Source: a virus
IMG/VR virus record: IMGVR_UViG_3300037264_006630
Coordinates: 120,944 to 184,943 of that record
Length of the DNA: 64,000 bases
Strand: one strand, 5' to 3'
The notes under the pieces are model-generated. The model did not search any database. It was not told the DNA's origin and saw nothing but the letters and a program-made list of their open reading frames with translations. Positions 9,110 through 18,299 of this stretch are shown here, one piece after another. The position numbers were made by a program, and so were the translations under genes. The stretch's first letter is position 1; each line of letters begins with the position of its first letter.

Positions 9110-11134
9110 ATGTCGTTCCTGTCTCGCTATCCCAACATGCCGTCGAACGACGTGCTCTCCGAGATCGAGGGCGTCGTCATCATCGACGGCACCGTGGCTG
9201 GGACGCCCCGCGGCGCCTCCACCGGCGTGGCCGCGTGCGTCGGCGAGTTCACCGACTGCACCTACGGCGTCGCCATCGACGCCAACGGCGTGGTCACCAC
9301 CAGCCCGCGGCCCGTCGAGATCGAGGGCGGCGACTTCGAGGAGCTCGTTGGTGGCTGGGACGAGACGATCGGCGAGTTCGGCGGCGATGGTGGGTCCGGC
9401 TTCCTCGCGTGCAAGAACAAGACGTTCGCGCGGCTCCTGGTCGTGCCGACCAACATCGCCAGCTCGCAGGGCGTGCGCCTGTACCGCGAGCTCCCCACCA
9501 ACCGCAGCGCGACCGACCCGACCCCGGTGGTCGAGATCTCGGGCGTCACCATCCGCGCTGGCACCGAGTTCAAGAGCGGCAACAACCGCGTCCGCCTCGC
9601 GGCGTCGGTGACCTTCCTCGGTTCGGCCGAGTACACCTCCGGCGTGGACGGCGCGATGACCGCGGCCGGCGCCCCGGCGGCGTTCCAGACCTTCAACTCG
9701 GCGGGCGGCCTCTTCACTACGTTCATCCGCCCCGACGGCAAGACCGGCGTCAAGGTCGGCGACATCTTGGTCCTGGGCGTGGTCGGCGGCGCTGGCGCGC
9801 TGGGCGCCAACGCGTACACCCTCCGCGTTCGCTCGGTCACCGGCGCCACGGCGCTCGTGGTCGAGAAGCTCGACGGAACCACCTTCGACTGGACCACCGG
9901 CACCGCGCAGCCGTGGCGCCTGTACGCGGGTGCGGTCGCGGACACCGGCCTGGAGACCCACGTCGGCACCCAGGCCGGCTACAAGATCCCGGCCCGCCCG
10001 CTCGACGCCACCATCGCGATCAACACCACCCTCACCCCCACCGTCCAGGCCGACCCGACCGCGCCCACCGCGGACAATTGGGCCCCGCTGTCCGGGCTCA
10101 AGCTGCGGTCGGCGACGGTCACCGGCATCGTCTACACCGCGACGGTGCAGGGCGTGAACGCGGTGAACGACGCGACGATCGACGCGCTCTACACGCTCGC
10201 CATCGCGGCGCTGCTCGAGGACAACGACCCGGTCAACCAGGTGACGACCATCTGGGCGGCGCGCTCGTCGCAGGGCATCCGCGACCAGCTCTCGTCCGCG
10301 GTCCGCAAGCGCTACGGCAACGGCCGCGGCATGCAGGCCCACTACTCGCCGGCGCTCGACGTGGTCTCCAAGACCGTGGCCCTGTCGAACACCTACCCCG
10401 GCGTCGGCGCCCTGCGATCGCGCGAGATGGCGTTCAACTGGCCGGGCGTGAAGACCTTCCTCAAGGAGGCGGTTGGCTTCTCGGTGAAGCGCGCCGACGG
10501 GACCTTCACGACGGACGGTCAGCTCGACACCACCTCGGACGGCTGGGCCGTGTCGGTGGCGTCGAGCCTGCCCCCGGAGAAGAACCCGGGCGAGGAGAGC
10601 GACGCGGTGCAGTCGGTGCTGGCGCCGTGGATCTCGCTCCAGACCGGCGTGGGCCCCGGCCTCGATCGCGGCTTCTACAAGCGCGCCAAGGCGCTCGGCA
10701 TGATGGCGCCGCGTATCAGCCGGTCGAACGGCGGGCGCATCCTCAACTACTTCGAGAGCGGCGTCACGGCGTCGATCAACGCGGCCAACGGCGAGACGGA
10801 GTACCGCGAGCGCCGGTTCTCCTTCTACGTGCAGGACTCGATGGCGGCGATCGTGGCGCCGTTCTCCAAGCAGGAGCTCACCAAGAAGCTCCAGGGCGAC
10901 ATGGTGTCGGCGGTCGCCGAGTGGCTCCAGGTGCTCAAGGACGACGGCCGTTGCGTGGACTTCACCATCGACGCGATCAGCGGCAACAACGCCAAGCTCA
11001 GGAAGCTGGGCATCTACGTGATCAAGGTCGTGGTCGAGATGAACTCCGACCTCCGAGTGGCGGTGCTCGACACCCGGGTGGGCGTGGGCGCCCTGCCCTC
11101 CACCGAGGTGTCGTTCAACCAGCGCGCGGCCTGA
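9110..11134 (+). CDS. tail sheath protein
   Basis: 674 residues, ATG preceded by CAAGGAG. The C-terminal 120 residues have the conserved sheath fold: RRFSFYVQDSMAAIVAPF followed by a helical stretch (LTKKLQGDMVSAVAEWLQ) and a terminal beta segment (VVVEMNSDL) that interlocks neighbouring subunits. The N-terminal half carries variable insertion domains exposed outside. It is followed, after a promoter, by the tube gene, the standard myovirus order. This makes the phage contractile-tailed. Confidence 0.9.
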   Translation: MSFLSRYPNMPSNDVLSEIEGVVIIDGTVAGTPRGASTGVAACVGEFTDCTYGVAIDANGVVTTSPRPVEIEGGDFEELVGGWDETIGEFGGDGGSGFLACKNKTFARLLVVPTNIASSQGVRLYRELPTNRSATDPTPVVEISGVTIRAGTEFKSGNNRVRLAASVTFLGSAEYTSGVDGAMTAAGAPAAFQTFNSAGGLFTTFIRPDGKTGVKVGDILVLGVVGGAGALGANAYTLRVRSVTGATALVVEKLDGTTFDWTTGTAQPWRLYAGAVADTGLETHVGTQAGYKIPARPLDATIAINTTLTPTVQADPTAPTADNWAPLSGLKLRSATVTGIVYTATVQGVNAVNDATIDALYTLAIAALLEDNDPVNQVTTIWAARSSQGIRDQLSSAVRKRYGNGRGMQAHYSPALDVVSKTVALSNTYPGVGALRSREMAFNWPGVKTFLKEAVGFSVKRADGTFTTDGQLDTTSDGWAVSVASSLPPEKNPGEESDAVQSVLAPWISLQTGVGPGLDRGFYKRAKALGMMAPRISRSNGGRILNYFESGVTASINAANGETEYRERRFSFYVQDSMAAIVAPFSKQELTKKLQGDMVSAVAEWLQVLKDDGRCVDFTIDAISGNNAKLRKLGIYVIKVVVEMNSDLRVAVLDTRVGVGALPSTEVSFNQRAA

Positions 11135-11138
11135 GTCC

Positions 11139-11167
11139 TTGCGCGGCGGCGCCGCGCCCCTGTAGAT
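11139..11167 (+). promoter_or_regulatory. putative late promoter PL3 (tail tube)
   Basis: TTGCGC at 11139-11144, 17-bp spacer, GTAGAT at 11162-11167. A 7-bp stem with GGC loop (11141-11157) overlaps it; there is no T tract, so it is not read as a terminator. The rest of the 204-bp gap to the tube gene contains no ORF I can support and would form a long leader. Confidence 0.5.
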
Positions 11168-11338
11168 CGAAGCATCGAAGCACGCCGCCGGGGACGTCCC
11201 GCGGTGCGCGCCTCACCACCCCGCCATGCGGGCCAGGGATAGGGCGCGGAAGGCAAGCCGGAACATCCGGCCCCTCCCGCGCCCTTCGTCGTTTCGGCCA
11301 CCGCTCTCTGCCTCCCCACCCACCGAAGGATCCGCCTC

Positions 11339-11779
11339 ATGTCGACTCCCTTGATCATCGGACAGGACAACGTGCTCTCGGTGCAGATCGACAGCGTGGT
11401 CTACCAGTCGCTGGCTATCACCAGCTCGGAGATCACCTACAAGCTCTCCCGCAAGGAGACCGGGATCCTGGGCACCAACACCATGCGGATCGACGAGGTG
11501 TTCGTGGGCATCGAGGGGAGCCTGGAGGTCAAGATCGGCGACCCGGACATGTTCCAGATCATCAACATCATCCGCGACCGCGCGCAGCGCCGCGCGCCGC
11601 CGTACCCGCGGGTGACGCTCAAGAGCGAGTTCACCTTCCCCGCCGACAACCGCCGCGCGCTCATCGTGATCCCGGACCTCAAGTTCGGTGACATCCCGAT
11701 CACGACCGGCGCCCGCGAGGAACACGCCACGATCAAGCTCTCGTACGGCGCCGAGCAGGCGCCCATCTACTTCATCTGA
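11339..11779 (+). CDS. tail tube protein
   Basis: 146 residues, the usual size for a myovirus tube subunit, directly after the sheath gene and before the chaperone pair and tape measure. The sequence is beta-rich with an internal acidic helix (DPDMFQIINIIRDRAQRR). The gp19/XkdM-like fold is inferred from order and size. It follows CGAAGGAT-type ribosome binding sequence. Confidence 0.8.
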   Translation: MSTPLIIGQDNVLSVQIDSVVYQSLAITSSEITYKLSRKETGILGTNTMRIDEVFVGIEGSLEVKIGDPDMFQIINIIRDRAQRRAPPYPRVTLKSEFTFPADNRRALIVIPDLKFGDIPITTGAREEHATIKLSYGAEQAPIYFI

Positions 11780-11796
11780 ACCGAACCCGAGGTCCC

Positions 11797-12327
11797 ATGC
11801 AGCTCGAGAAGCCCGCGCCGTCCGCGCCCGTTGGCCACGCCAGCCTCGCCGATGCCACCAGCAACATGCCGCGCCGCACGTACATCGAGTACGAGGTGCC
11901 AGCGTCCTGCCCGCTCGACGAGCGTCAGCTCGTCATGGCCGGCGAGCGCTACGCGCTGCTCGTCGCCACGTTCAAGCTCCCGTCCGTCTTCGAGGAGCGC
12001 CGGGTCTTCCAGCGCATCGGCGCCGACATCGACAAGCCGATGATCATCGCGACGGTGCAGACCACCGAGGCGCTGTCGTTCATCCTCTGCGCGGCGGTGC
12101 ATGTCGTCCTCGACGCGGACGGCAACCCGCAGGAGAGCTTCGACCCGGACCGGACCAAGGCGTTCGAGTTCCGGTGCTCGAGCATCGACGGCACCGCCGA
12201 GGGCACATTCGCCGCGATGCACCCGGCGATGCGGACCTTGCTCATGATGGGCTACGCGACGTCGGTGCAAGCCTCGGAGGAGACCGCAGCGCTTTTTCTC
12301 AAGAGCCGACGCACGGTCACACGCTGA
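11797..12327 (+). CDS. tail assembly chaperone, short form (G-like)
   Basis: 176 residues between tube and tape measure, the conserved place of the tail assembly chaperone. The N-terminal 25 residues are Pro/Ala-rich. A compact alpha/beta domain follows (KAFEFRCSSIDG). The 3' end holds a T5 slip run in CTT TTT CTC near 12292-12300 followed by a GC-rich hairpin, so a fraction of ribosomes should shift -1 into the next frame. The start follows GAGGTCCC at a normal distance. Confidence 0.75.
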   Translation: MQLEKPAPSAPVGHASLADATSNMPRRTYIEYEVPASCPLDERQLVMAGERYALLVATFKLPSVFEERRVFQRIGADIDKPMIIATVQTTEALSFILCAAVHVVLDADGNPQESFDPDRTKAFEFRCSSIDGTAEGTFAAMHPAMRTLLMMGYATSVQASEETAALFLKSRRTVTR

Positions 12328-12341
12328 GAAGTGTGCTCGGC
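12292..12341 (+). promoter_or_regulatory. programmed -1 ribosomal frameshift signal
   Basis: Zero-frame codons CTT TTT CTC (12292-12300) contain five T residues, so the P-site Phe tRNA re-pairs perfectly after a -1 slip at 12294-12296. A stem of 9 bp with one bulged C (12305-12314 with 12333-12341, GCCGA-C-GCAC / GTGC-TCGGC) starts 7 bases downstream, the usual spacing for a stimulatory hairpin. The A-site re-pairing is imperfect, so efficiency may be modest. Confidence 0.6.
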
Positions 12342-12569
12342 CGGAAGCACGTCGGCGACGTCGCGAACCTGATCATCGCGAGGCGGCAGAAGGACTGGAA
12401 GGGGGTCGCCAAGGCCGAGGAAGAGATCGACGACGCGCTCATGCGCCTGGGACGGTACGGCTACCAGGACGTGCCGAAGCTTGAGGAGCTTGAAGTCCAC
12501 CGCGTCCGCGCCATGCACGACTCGCTCTGCCGCCTACTCGAAGAAGAACACAAGGCCACCAAGCACTGA
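12297..12569 (+). CDS. tail assembly chaperone extension (T-like, -1 frameshift product)
   Basis: Second frame of the chaperone pair. It lacks a convincing start of its own (only a GTG at 12333). It is open through the slip site, giving a fusion of about 257 residues: 167 from the first frame plus 90 encoded here. The extension is helical and charged (RRQKDWKGVAKAEEEIDDAL) as in lambda gpGT/P2 E+E' type extensions that contact the tape measure. It ends 6 bases before the tape-measure start. Confidence 0.7.
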   Translation, partial: SQEPTHGHTLRSVLGRKHVGDVANLIIARRQKDWKGVAKAEEEIDDALMRLGRYGYQDVPKLEELEVHRVRAMHDSLCRLLEEEHKATKH

Positions 12570-12575
12570 CCGACC

Positions 12576-14435
12576 ATGGGCACCCAGACCAATATCATCG
12601 AAGAGCACGTCCTCCTCCGCGACGGACAGGCGGTCGGCGCGCTCGATCGGCTCGGGCACCGGATCAGCGGCATCGGCCGCGCCTTCGCCGGCATCCGGAC
12701 GATCGTCGGCGGCGCCGCTGGGCTGGCCGGGCTCTACGGAGTGGCGCACAGCGTGGCCGGGGTGACCGCTCTCTACGAGAAGGTCGGCCGGCTGCGAGCG
12801 GTCACCGGCCTGGCGGCGGCGGACATCCATGGTCTCAACGATGCGATGGAGCTCACCGGCTCCGAGGCATCCGCGGAGAAGGTGATCACTCGCTTGGCCG
12901 CGGTGCAGCAACGCGCGCGCGGCGGTACCAAGGAGGCGCAGAAGCTCCAGGCGTCGCTCGGTCGCGTCGGCGTCGAGATGAAAGGAGGCGTCAACCAAGC
13001 GTTTCTTTCGATGGCGACGGCCGTCCAGAAGGGGAAGCTCGGCATCAACGACATGTCGCGCACCTTCAAGATCCCGCTGGCGCAGGCCGGGCAGGTGATG
13101 AAGACGCTTGAGCAGGGGCCGGATCGTCTCAAGAGGATCATGCAGGAGACGAAGAACAGCGCGGACGTGGTCGACGATGCCGCGCTCGCATCGTTCGAGA
13201 AGATGCAACAGGGCAAGCGAGAGCTCAAGGACGCCTGGGATGGGCTCGTCGGTACTGTCCACAAGAAGCTCACGCCGGGGATCACGGACCTGATCAATCG
13301 GCTCACCAAGGGACTGGAGAGCGCACAGCCGATCGTCGAGAAGATCGGGACCTTTCTGGCCGACCACATGGAGTTGGTGGTCAAGAGCGCGAAGCTCTAC
13401 CTGATGTACTTGGTCGCGGCCAAGGCGGTGGAGGCCGGGACCGGCGGCAAGCAAACCCTCGGCGGCTTGGCCAAGAACGCGCTGGGCGGCGGCGAGAAGG
13501 GCGGTCCACTCAAGGATCTGATGGGCAAGTTGTTCGGCAAGGGCGGCACAGGCGGCGTGGCCAAGGCGGCGGGCGGCAAGCCTGCGGCGGAGGCGGCCGG
13601 CGCGATCGCGGATGCCATCAAGGCCAAGGGCTTGCCGGGGCTGGGCCAAGCCTTCGCGCAGATCGGACGTCAGGCGGCGACCCGTCGTGCGACCGGCACC
13701 ATCGCGATGGGCGCCGCGCCGGCCGGCGTCTCCGCGCTGGCGCGGATCGGCCCGATGGCAGCGCGTCTGTCGTCGCTGCTTCCGGTCCTGCGCATGTTCA
13801 TGGCGGTGATCGGCCGCATGAGCATCGTCGGTCTGGTGATCGTGACCGTCATCGGGGTCATCACGGCCATGTACCGGGTCCTGTCGAAGGACATCGGCGG
13901 CCACGCCACCCGGTTGAAACAGTTGTTCTCGGACTTCTTCGCGCAGATCAGGGGCGTTCAGAGTGCGCTCAAGCCGGTCTTCGACGTGGTCAAGAAGATC
14001 TTCGGCTTCTGGTTCATGCTGGTCGCCCGCACGATCCTCTACTACGTCGAGTTGTCGATGAAGGTCATCAACGGGATGGTCCGGGTGATCATGGCGATCG
14101 GCTACTTCATCGGCGAGTTGTTCTCGTCTCCTATCAAGACCGCGCGCAACATGGGCAAGACCTGGAGCGATGCCTGGTTCAAGGCTGGGCCCGACTCGAC
14201 CCTCAAGCTCAACCCATTCAGCAAGAAAGAAGAGAAGAAGGCTGACGAGAAGAAGACCCCGCCCGGGAACAATCAGGACTTTCGCGGGTCGAAGTTCACG
14301 ATCAACCAGAACTTCGCAGAAGGATTTGATCCCGGCCGCATCGCGGTGGCGATCACCGATGACCTCGCCGCCACCGCCGATCGTCGTCGGCAGTCGGGCT
14401 TCGCGCCCCTCTACTCGATCCGGAGCCCTGGCTGA
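12576..14435 (+). CDS. tape measure protein
   Basis: 619 residues directly after the chaperone pair. The sequence is mostly helical, with a Gly/Ala-rich N-terminal hydrophobic part, a Gly/Lys-rich linker (about 295-350) and several hydrophobic helices (about 395-435 and 475-520) typical of tape measures that insert in membranes. It ends with a Lys-rich segment and a short C-terminal domain. It is short for the family, which predicts a tail of roughly 90-95 nm by the usual 1.5 angstrom per residue. It overlaps the next gene as TGATG. Confidence 0.85.
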   Translation: MGTQTNIIEEHVLLRDGQAVGALDRLGHRISGIGRAFAGIRTIVGGAAGLAGLYGVAHSVAGVTALYEKVGRLRAVTGLAAADIHGLNDAMELTGSEASAEKVITRLAAVQQRARGGTKEAQKLQASLGRVGVEMKGGVNQAFLSMATAVQKGKLGINDMSRTFKIPLAQAGQVMKTLEQGPDRLKRIMQETKNSADVVDDAALASFEKMQQGKRELKDAWDGLVGTVHKKLTPGITDLINRLTKGLESAQPIVEKIGTFLADHMELVVKSAKLYLMYLVAAKAVEAGTGGKQTLGGLAKNALGGGEKGGPLKDLMGKLFGKGGTGGVAKAAGGKPAAEAAGAIADAIKAKGLPGLGQAFAQIGRQAATRRATGTIAMGAAPAGVSALARIGPMAARLSSLLPVLRMFMAVIGRMSIVGLVIVTVIGVITAMYRVLSKDIGGHATRLKQLFSDFFAQIRGVQSALKPVFDVVKKIFGFWFMLVARTILYYVELSMKVINGMVRVIMAIGYFIGELFSSPIKTARNMGKTWSDAWFKAGPDSTLKLNPFSKKEEKKADEKKTPPGNNQDFRGSKFTINQNFAEGFDPGRIAVAITDDLAATADRRRQSGFAPLYSIRSPG

Positions 14436-15616
14436 TGTCCTCGCTCGCGCAAGGGCTCAGGAAGGACGGTACGCTCATCTCCGGTGGGGCCTCGGACGCG
14501 GTCCCCTCGTTCGAGATCCGCGAGATCGTCGGCGGCAACCGGGTCCTCATCCTCCAGCGCAACGCGATGCCGGAGCCCCCGCTCCGGTTCGGCGTGTCGC
14601 ACGATCTGGCCGAAACGCGCAGCCTGGGCTCGCCCTACAACACCCAGCAGGCGCTGGGCGCCAACTGCATGCCGACCACCATCCGCGGCAAGTGGTGCGA
14701 CGTGTTCCTGTCCCAGGGCGGGGCGGATCTCTCCGAGGCGGGCGAGGAGACCATCGACGGCATTTCGTTCATCGTGATCGACAACCGCACCGTGCGCACT
14801 GCTCGTGAGGCGTGGGCCGTCGTCGAGGACATGTGCAAGCGGGGCGTCGTGATCCGGGTGTCGTGGGGCCACCTCGCGCGCATCGGCCGCATCAAGGATG
14901 CGACGCCCGACTGGCTCACCCTCCACGACGTGGATTGGGAGATCACGTTCAACTGGATCGGCGACGACGAGACGACCGAGGTGAGCCCACCCGCGGTGGT
15001 CGACTCGGCGACCGACCTGCGGATCCTGAACGAGGCCACCGACAAGGTCATCGAGGCCACCAACTACGTCACCAGCGGGATGGACCCGACGGTGATCGAG
15101 GTGATCGACACCCGGATCGCCCGCGTGTCCCAGACCATCCTCGATCTCTCCGACCGCGTGCGCTCGCGCGTGGACGGCGTGACCTCGGCGCTCGACGTGT
15201 TCCGCCGTTCGGTTGGCGTCCTGGGCCTGGCCATCGACGAGGCCAAGCTGCTCGGCCTCGAGATCGACTCGCGGGTGTCGGGGACCTGGCTGGCGAACAT
15301 CGACTACGAGGACATGAGCAACGTCAAGCCGGCCGACATCCTGTCGATCGTCACCGCCAACCGGATCGCTGCCACGGCGGCGCGCAACATCGCGCACGAG
15401 GCGCTCCATCGTCGGCAGGCCACGTACACCTCCGTCGAGGAGATCGCCGACATCGTCATCAGCCGCGAGGGCGAAGACCTCCAGACCATCGCGCTTGCCG
15501 TGTGGGGCTCGTCGGACGGCTGGCAGGTGCTGCGCGACTTCAACAACTTCACGGGGGGGACTCTCACTCCGGGCACGGTCGTGCTCATCCCGCAGCGCGG
15601 CACGAGGTCGGGATGA
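14435..15616 (+). CDS. LysM-containing tail/baseplate protein
   Basis: 393 residues. The C-terminal 50 residues form a LysM-like module (EDLQTIALAVWGSSDGWQVL then a hydrophobic TVVLIPQR end). The N-terminal half is beta-rich and recalls XkdP/Mu gpN-position proteins. The middle (about 185-260) is helical with AxxxID repeats. Located between tape measure and hub, it is likely a baseplate or tail-tip connector that may bind peptidoglycan. It overlaps the hub gene by 4 bases (ATGA). Confidence 0.75.
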   Translation: MSSLAQGLRKDGTLISGGASDAVPSFEIREIVGGNRVLILQRNAMPEPPLRFGVSHDLAETRSLGSPYNTQQALGANCMPTTIRGKWCDVFLSQGGADLSEAGEETIDGISFIVIDNRTVRTAREAWAVVEDMCKRGVVIRVSWGHLARIGRIKDATPDWLTLHDVDWEITFNWIGDDETTEVSPPAVVDSATDLRILNEATDKVIEATNYVTSGMDPTVIEVIDTRIARVSQTILDLSDRVRSRVDGVTSALDVFRRSVGVLGLAIDEAKLLGLEIDSRVSGTWLANIDYEDMSNVKPADILSIVTANRIAATAARNIAHEALHRRQATYTSVEEIADIVISREGEDLQTIALAVWGSSDGWQVLRDFNNFTGGTLTPGTVVLIPQRGTRSG

Positions 15617-17715
15617 CCACCTACCCCGTCGACACCGGGTACTACCCGAGCTGCGTGGTCCACTTCACCCTGCGTTTTGACGAGGCGCTCCAGGTGGCGG
15701 AGAACGAGGGCGATCTCCAGAAGGCGATCCTGTCGGGCGAGTACGGCCTCCGGCCGGAGGCGCTGCGCGAGGTGACCGGTCGCGTCGGGGACATCGTCGG
15801 CGACCACTACGACCAGAGCGGCGGGTTCACCCGGAACACCAGCACCGGCCGGCGCACGGTCACCCAGACCTTCGGGCCGCAGGTCCGCATGGGCGACGTG
15901 ACCGCGCAGCGCTACGACGCAGACGGCAACCTCGTGACCTCGGCGGTGGTGACGGAGCACGAGGTTGGTGACGAGGGTGGGCGCTCGCTGTCGCCGCTCA
16001 CCTTCACCGGCGACAAGTTCACCACCCTCATGAACCTGGTGCCGACCACCGGCAACTTCGACCTGCCGCACCCGCGTCAGGCGGCGACGTGGTCCCTCAC
16101 CTTCCCGTACGACACGCTGCCCATCGACCCCCGGCTCCTGCGCGCGGTCGGCGTCGAGATCCATCTGGGCTGCGTGGACGCGCGCGACTACGGCAACGCG
16201 ATGGTGGGCGCGCACGGGCGCGACGGTCAGGCGAGCTCGATCCTGCCCACGCGCTCCGGCCTCGTCGACCCGTTCACCGGCAAGCCGGCGTCGCGCGACT
16301 CGACCCTTCTGTTCTACGGGACATGTGACATGTGGGAGGCCGAGCACGCGCCCGGCGGATCGACGGCGACGCTCACCGGCCGGTCGATCGTGGGCATCCT
16401 GCTCGATGGCAAGCCGCCCGTGAACGTGATGGACGAGCTCGACCTCGAGCGCCCGATCCACCGCGTGATCGCCGACCTCATCGCCACCATCCCGACCGAC
16501 AACCGGCTGGCGATCGACGTGGTCACCGACGCCTCCGAGTGGGAAGGCGGCGTGGTGCCGAGCCCGGGGAACATTACCGGCTACAACACCGCCCGCATCG
16601 GGACCAAGACCGGCAAGGTGAAGCAGGGGTCCGGTGCGGCGACCGACCGCATCTCGTATTGGGACCTGATCACCAACCTCTGCAACTCGGTCGGTGGCAT
16701 CCCCCATCTCCAGGGTGCGCAGCTCTGGGTCCGCCCCGGCCGAAGCATCTTCGAGATCCAGGCCCGGCCCGGCATCGGCCCGTTCCAGAGCGACCGCATC
16801 GCCCCGGACGGCAAGCTCGCGGTGCGCCGGCTGGTGCTCGGCCGCAACGTCGAGAAGCTCAAGCTGTCGCGCAAGTTCGGCGGCGTCGTCGTCCCGGTGG
16901 TGATCGCCTACGGCTTCGACGACCAGGCCCAAGGCGCGGCGCGGCTCATCAGCGGGCAGTGGCCGCCGGCCGACTCGCCGGAAGCTGGCGCGAAGAAGGA
17001 GGGTGACGAGCACCGCATCACGATCGCCGGCATCCGGGACCGGGACCGGCTCATCCAGATCGCGCGCGACGTGTACGAGGAGATCGGCCGCGGCGAGACG
17101 GGGTGCGAGTTCTCGACCGCCACTCTGGCTTCGTTCGGCGGCGACAACGCCGACCCCGACATGCTGCGCCTCCGCCCCCTCGAGCCGATCGAAGCCACCG
17201 TGGACGCAGCGAGGGGGCCGACGCCCATCGTTCACCAGCTCACGATGCAGGCCAACTCGACGTTCCAGCAGGAGGTCGACGCCCTGCGGTCGCGCATCGG
17301 CGACGTGGACGCCGCGCGTGCGATCGTGGCCGCGCGGCGCGGCGCAGTGGTCGGCATCCTCGACGCCTTCCGCGTCATCAGCGTCAACTTCTCGCTCTCC
17401 GACAAGGGCGTGGCCATCTCGGGGACCTGCCAGAACTACATCGTTTCGCGGCACGGGTCGTCCGCCGCCGCGGCGCGTGCGAACAAGGGCAAGCCGGACA
17501 TCAAGACCGCGCGAGCGACCGTGCCCGGCGGCAACCGCCAGAAGAAGGTCCACCAGCCGACCACCTCCGCGTGGCAGGAGTTCGCCGAGGAATCGCAGAA
17601 GAGGGCCGCCAAGACCCTCGCCGATCCTGATGCTCAGTCCGAGCGCCAAATCCGTGAGGCCGCACGCGCCGCTGACCGCTTCGAGCGTGCCGACCGCAAC
17701 TCGAGGTTCCAGTGA
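15613..17715 (+). CDS. baseplate hub protein (gp27/gpD-like)
   Basis: 700 residues. The ATG at 15613 overlaps the preceding stop as ATGA; a longer in-frame extension is only antisense-like filler. Position (after the LysM protein, before the gpV-like spike) and size match the late-control gpD/gp44 hub that closes the tail tube. It has a beta-rich N-terminal half, a long middle domain and a Lys/Arg-rich helical C-terminus (about 615-700) that looks disordered. The family is inferred mostly from context. Confidence 0.7.
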   Translation: MTTYPVDTGYYPSCVVHFTLRFDEALQVAENEGDLQKAILSGEYGLRPEALREVTGRVGDIVGDHYDQSGGFTRNTSTGRRTVTQTFGPQVRMGDVTAQRYDADGNLVTSAVVTEHEVGDEGGRSLSPLTFTGDKFTTLMNLVPTTGNFDLPHPRQAATWSLTFPYDTLPIDPRLLRAVGVEIHLGCVDARDYGNAMVGAHGRDGQASSILPTRSGLVDPFTGKPASRDSTLLFYGTCDMWEAEHAPGGSTATLTGRSIVGILLDGKPPVNVMDELDLERPIHRVIADLIATIPTDNRLAIDVVTDASEWEGGVVPSPGNITGYNTARIGTKTGKVKQGSGAATDRISYWDLITNLCNSVGGIPHLQGAQLWVRPGRSIFEIQARPGIGPFQSDRIAPDGKLAVRRLVLGRNVEKLKLSRKFGGVVVPVVIAYGFDDQAQGAARLISGQWPPADSPEAGAKKEGDEHRITIAGIRDRDRLIQIARDVYEEIGRGETGCEFSTATLASFGGDNADPDMLRLRPLEPIEATVDAARGPTPIVHQLTMQANSTFQQEVDALRSRIGDVDAARAIVAARRGAVVGILDAFRVISVNFSLSDKGVAISGTCQNYIVSRHGSSAAAARANKGKPDIKTARATVPGGNRQKKVHQPTTSAWQEFAEESQKRAAKTLADPDAQSERQIREAARAADRFERADRNSRFQ

Positions 17716-18299
17716 AGCCCGACGTCCTCAAGATGGGGCTGGCGCAGTCCTTCCCCGGCATCGACCCACGCATCTTCGTCGCGCTGGCGATCGTCGAAGA
17801 GGTGAGCGTCACCCGGGCCGGCGTCAAGGCGGACGTGCGCGTACTTCCGTTCAACGAGCCCGAGACGGTGATGGTCGGTGCGCCCGGGGCGAACAACGGA
17901 AGCGGCCTCTACATCCCGGTCACCCCGGGGCAGATCGTGATCGTTGCCTTCCCCCGCGGCTCGTCAGATGAAGGCGGGCGCATCATCGGCAGCTCGTGGG
18001 ACACCGGCGATCCGCCGCCGGCCGCGGCGCTCGATCACCCCGGGGACGTGGCGCTGGTGGCCGCGGCGGCGACGGCGATCAGGCTGGTCACCACCGCCAC
18101 CGGCGTGATCGTGATCGCGAGCGGTGGCGCCACGCTCCTCGGTGCCGAGACGGCGACGCTGGGCGTGGCCAGGCTCGGTGACACCGTCCAGGTCACCATC
18201 CCCATCGGTACGTTCGACATCGGAGGTGTGCCCAACCCCGTCCCGGTCATCGTAACTGGCACCATCACCAGCGCCAGTGCGAAGGTCAAGACGCTATGA
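17712..18299 (+). CDS. baseplate spike / assembly protein V
   Basis: 195 residues from a GTG overlapping the hub stop. The N-terminal OB-fold region has the gpV/gp45 motif PVTPGQIVIVAFPRGSSDEG (about 75-95), followed by Ala/Thr/Val repeats that fit a triple-stranded beta-helix, and a short C-terminal tip without an obvious HxH iron site. It would form the central membrane-piercing spike. Confidence 0.8.
   Translation: MKPDVLKMGLAQSFPGIDPRIFVALAIVEEVSVTRAGVKADVRVLPFNEPETVMVGAPGANNGSGLYIPVTPGQIVIVAFPRGSSDEGGRIIGSSWDTGDPPPAAALDHPGDVALVAAAATAIRLVTTATGVIVIASGGATLLGAETATLGVARLGDTVQVTIPIGTFDIGGVPNPVPVIVTGTITSASAKVKTL

Noticed and set aside
11141-11157. Hairpin read as a terminator after the sheath gene
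   Set aside because: No T tract follows; it overlaps a promoter-like element with the same spacing as two others.
9016-11691. A very long open frame overlapping the sheath and tube genes
   Set aside because: It is Arg/Pro-rich shadow coding caused by high GC content; the sheath and tube frames have family motifs and proper ribosome binding sites.
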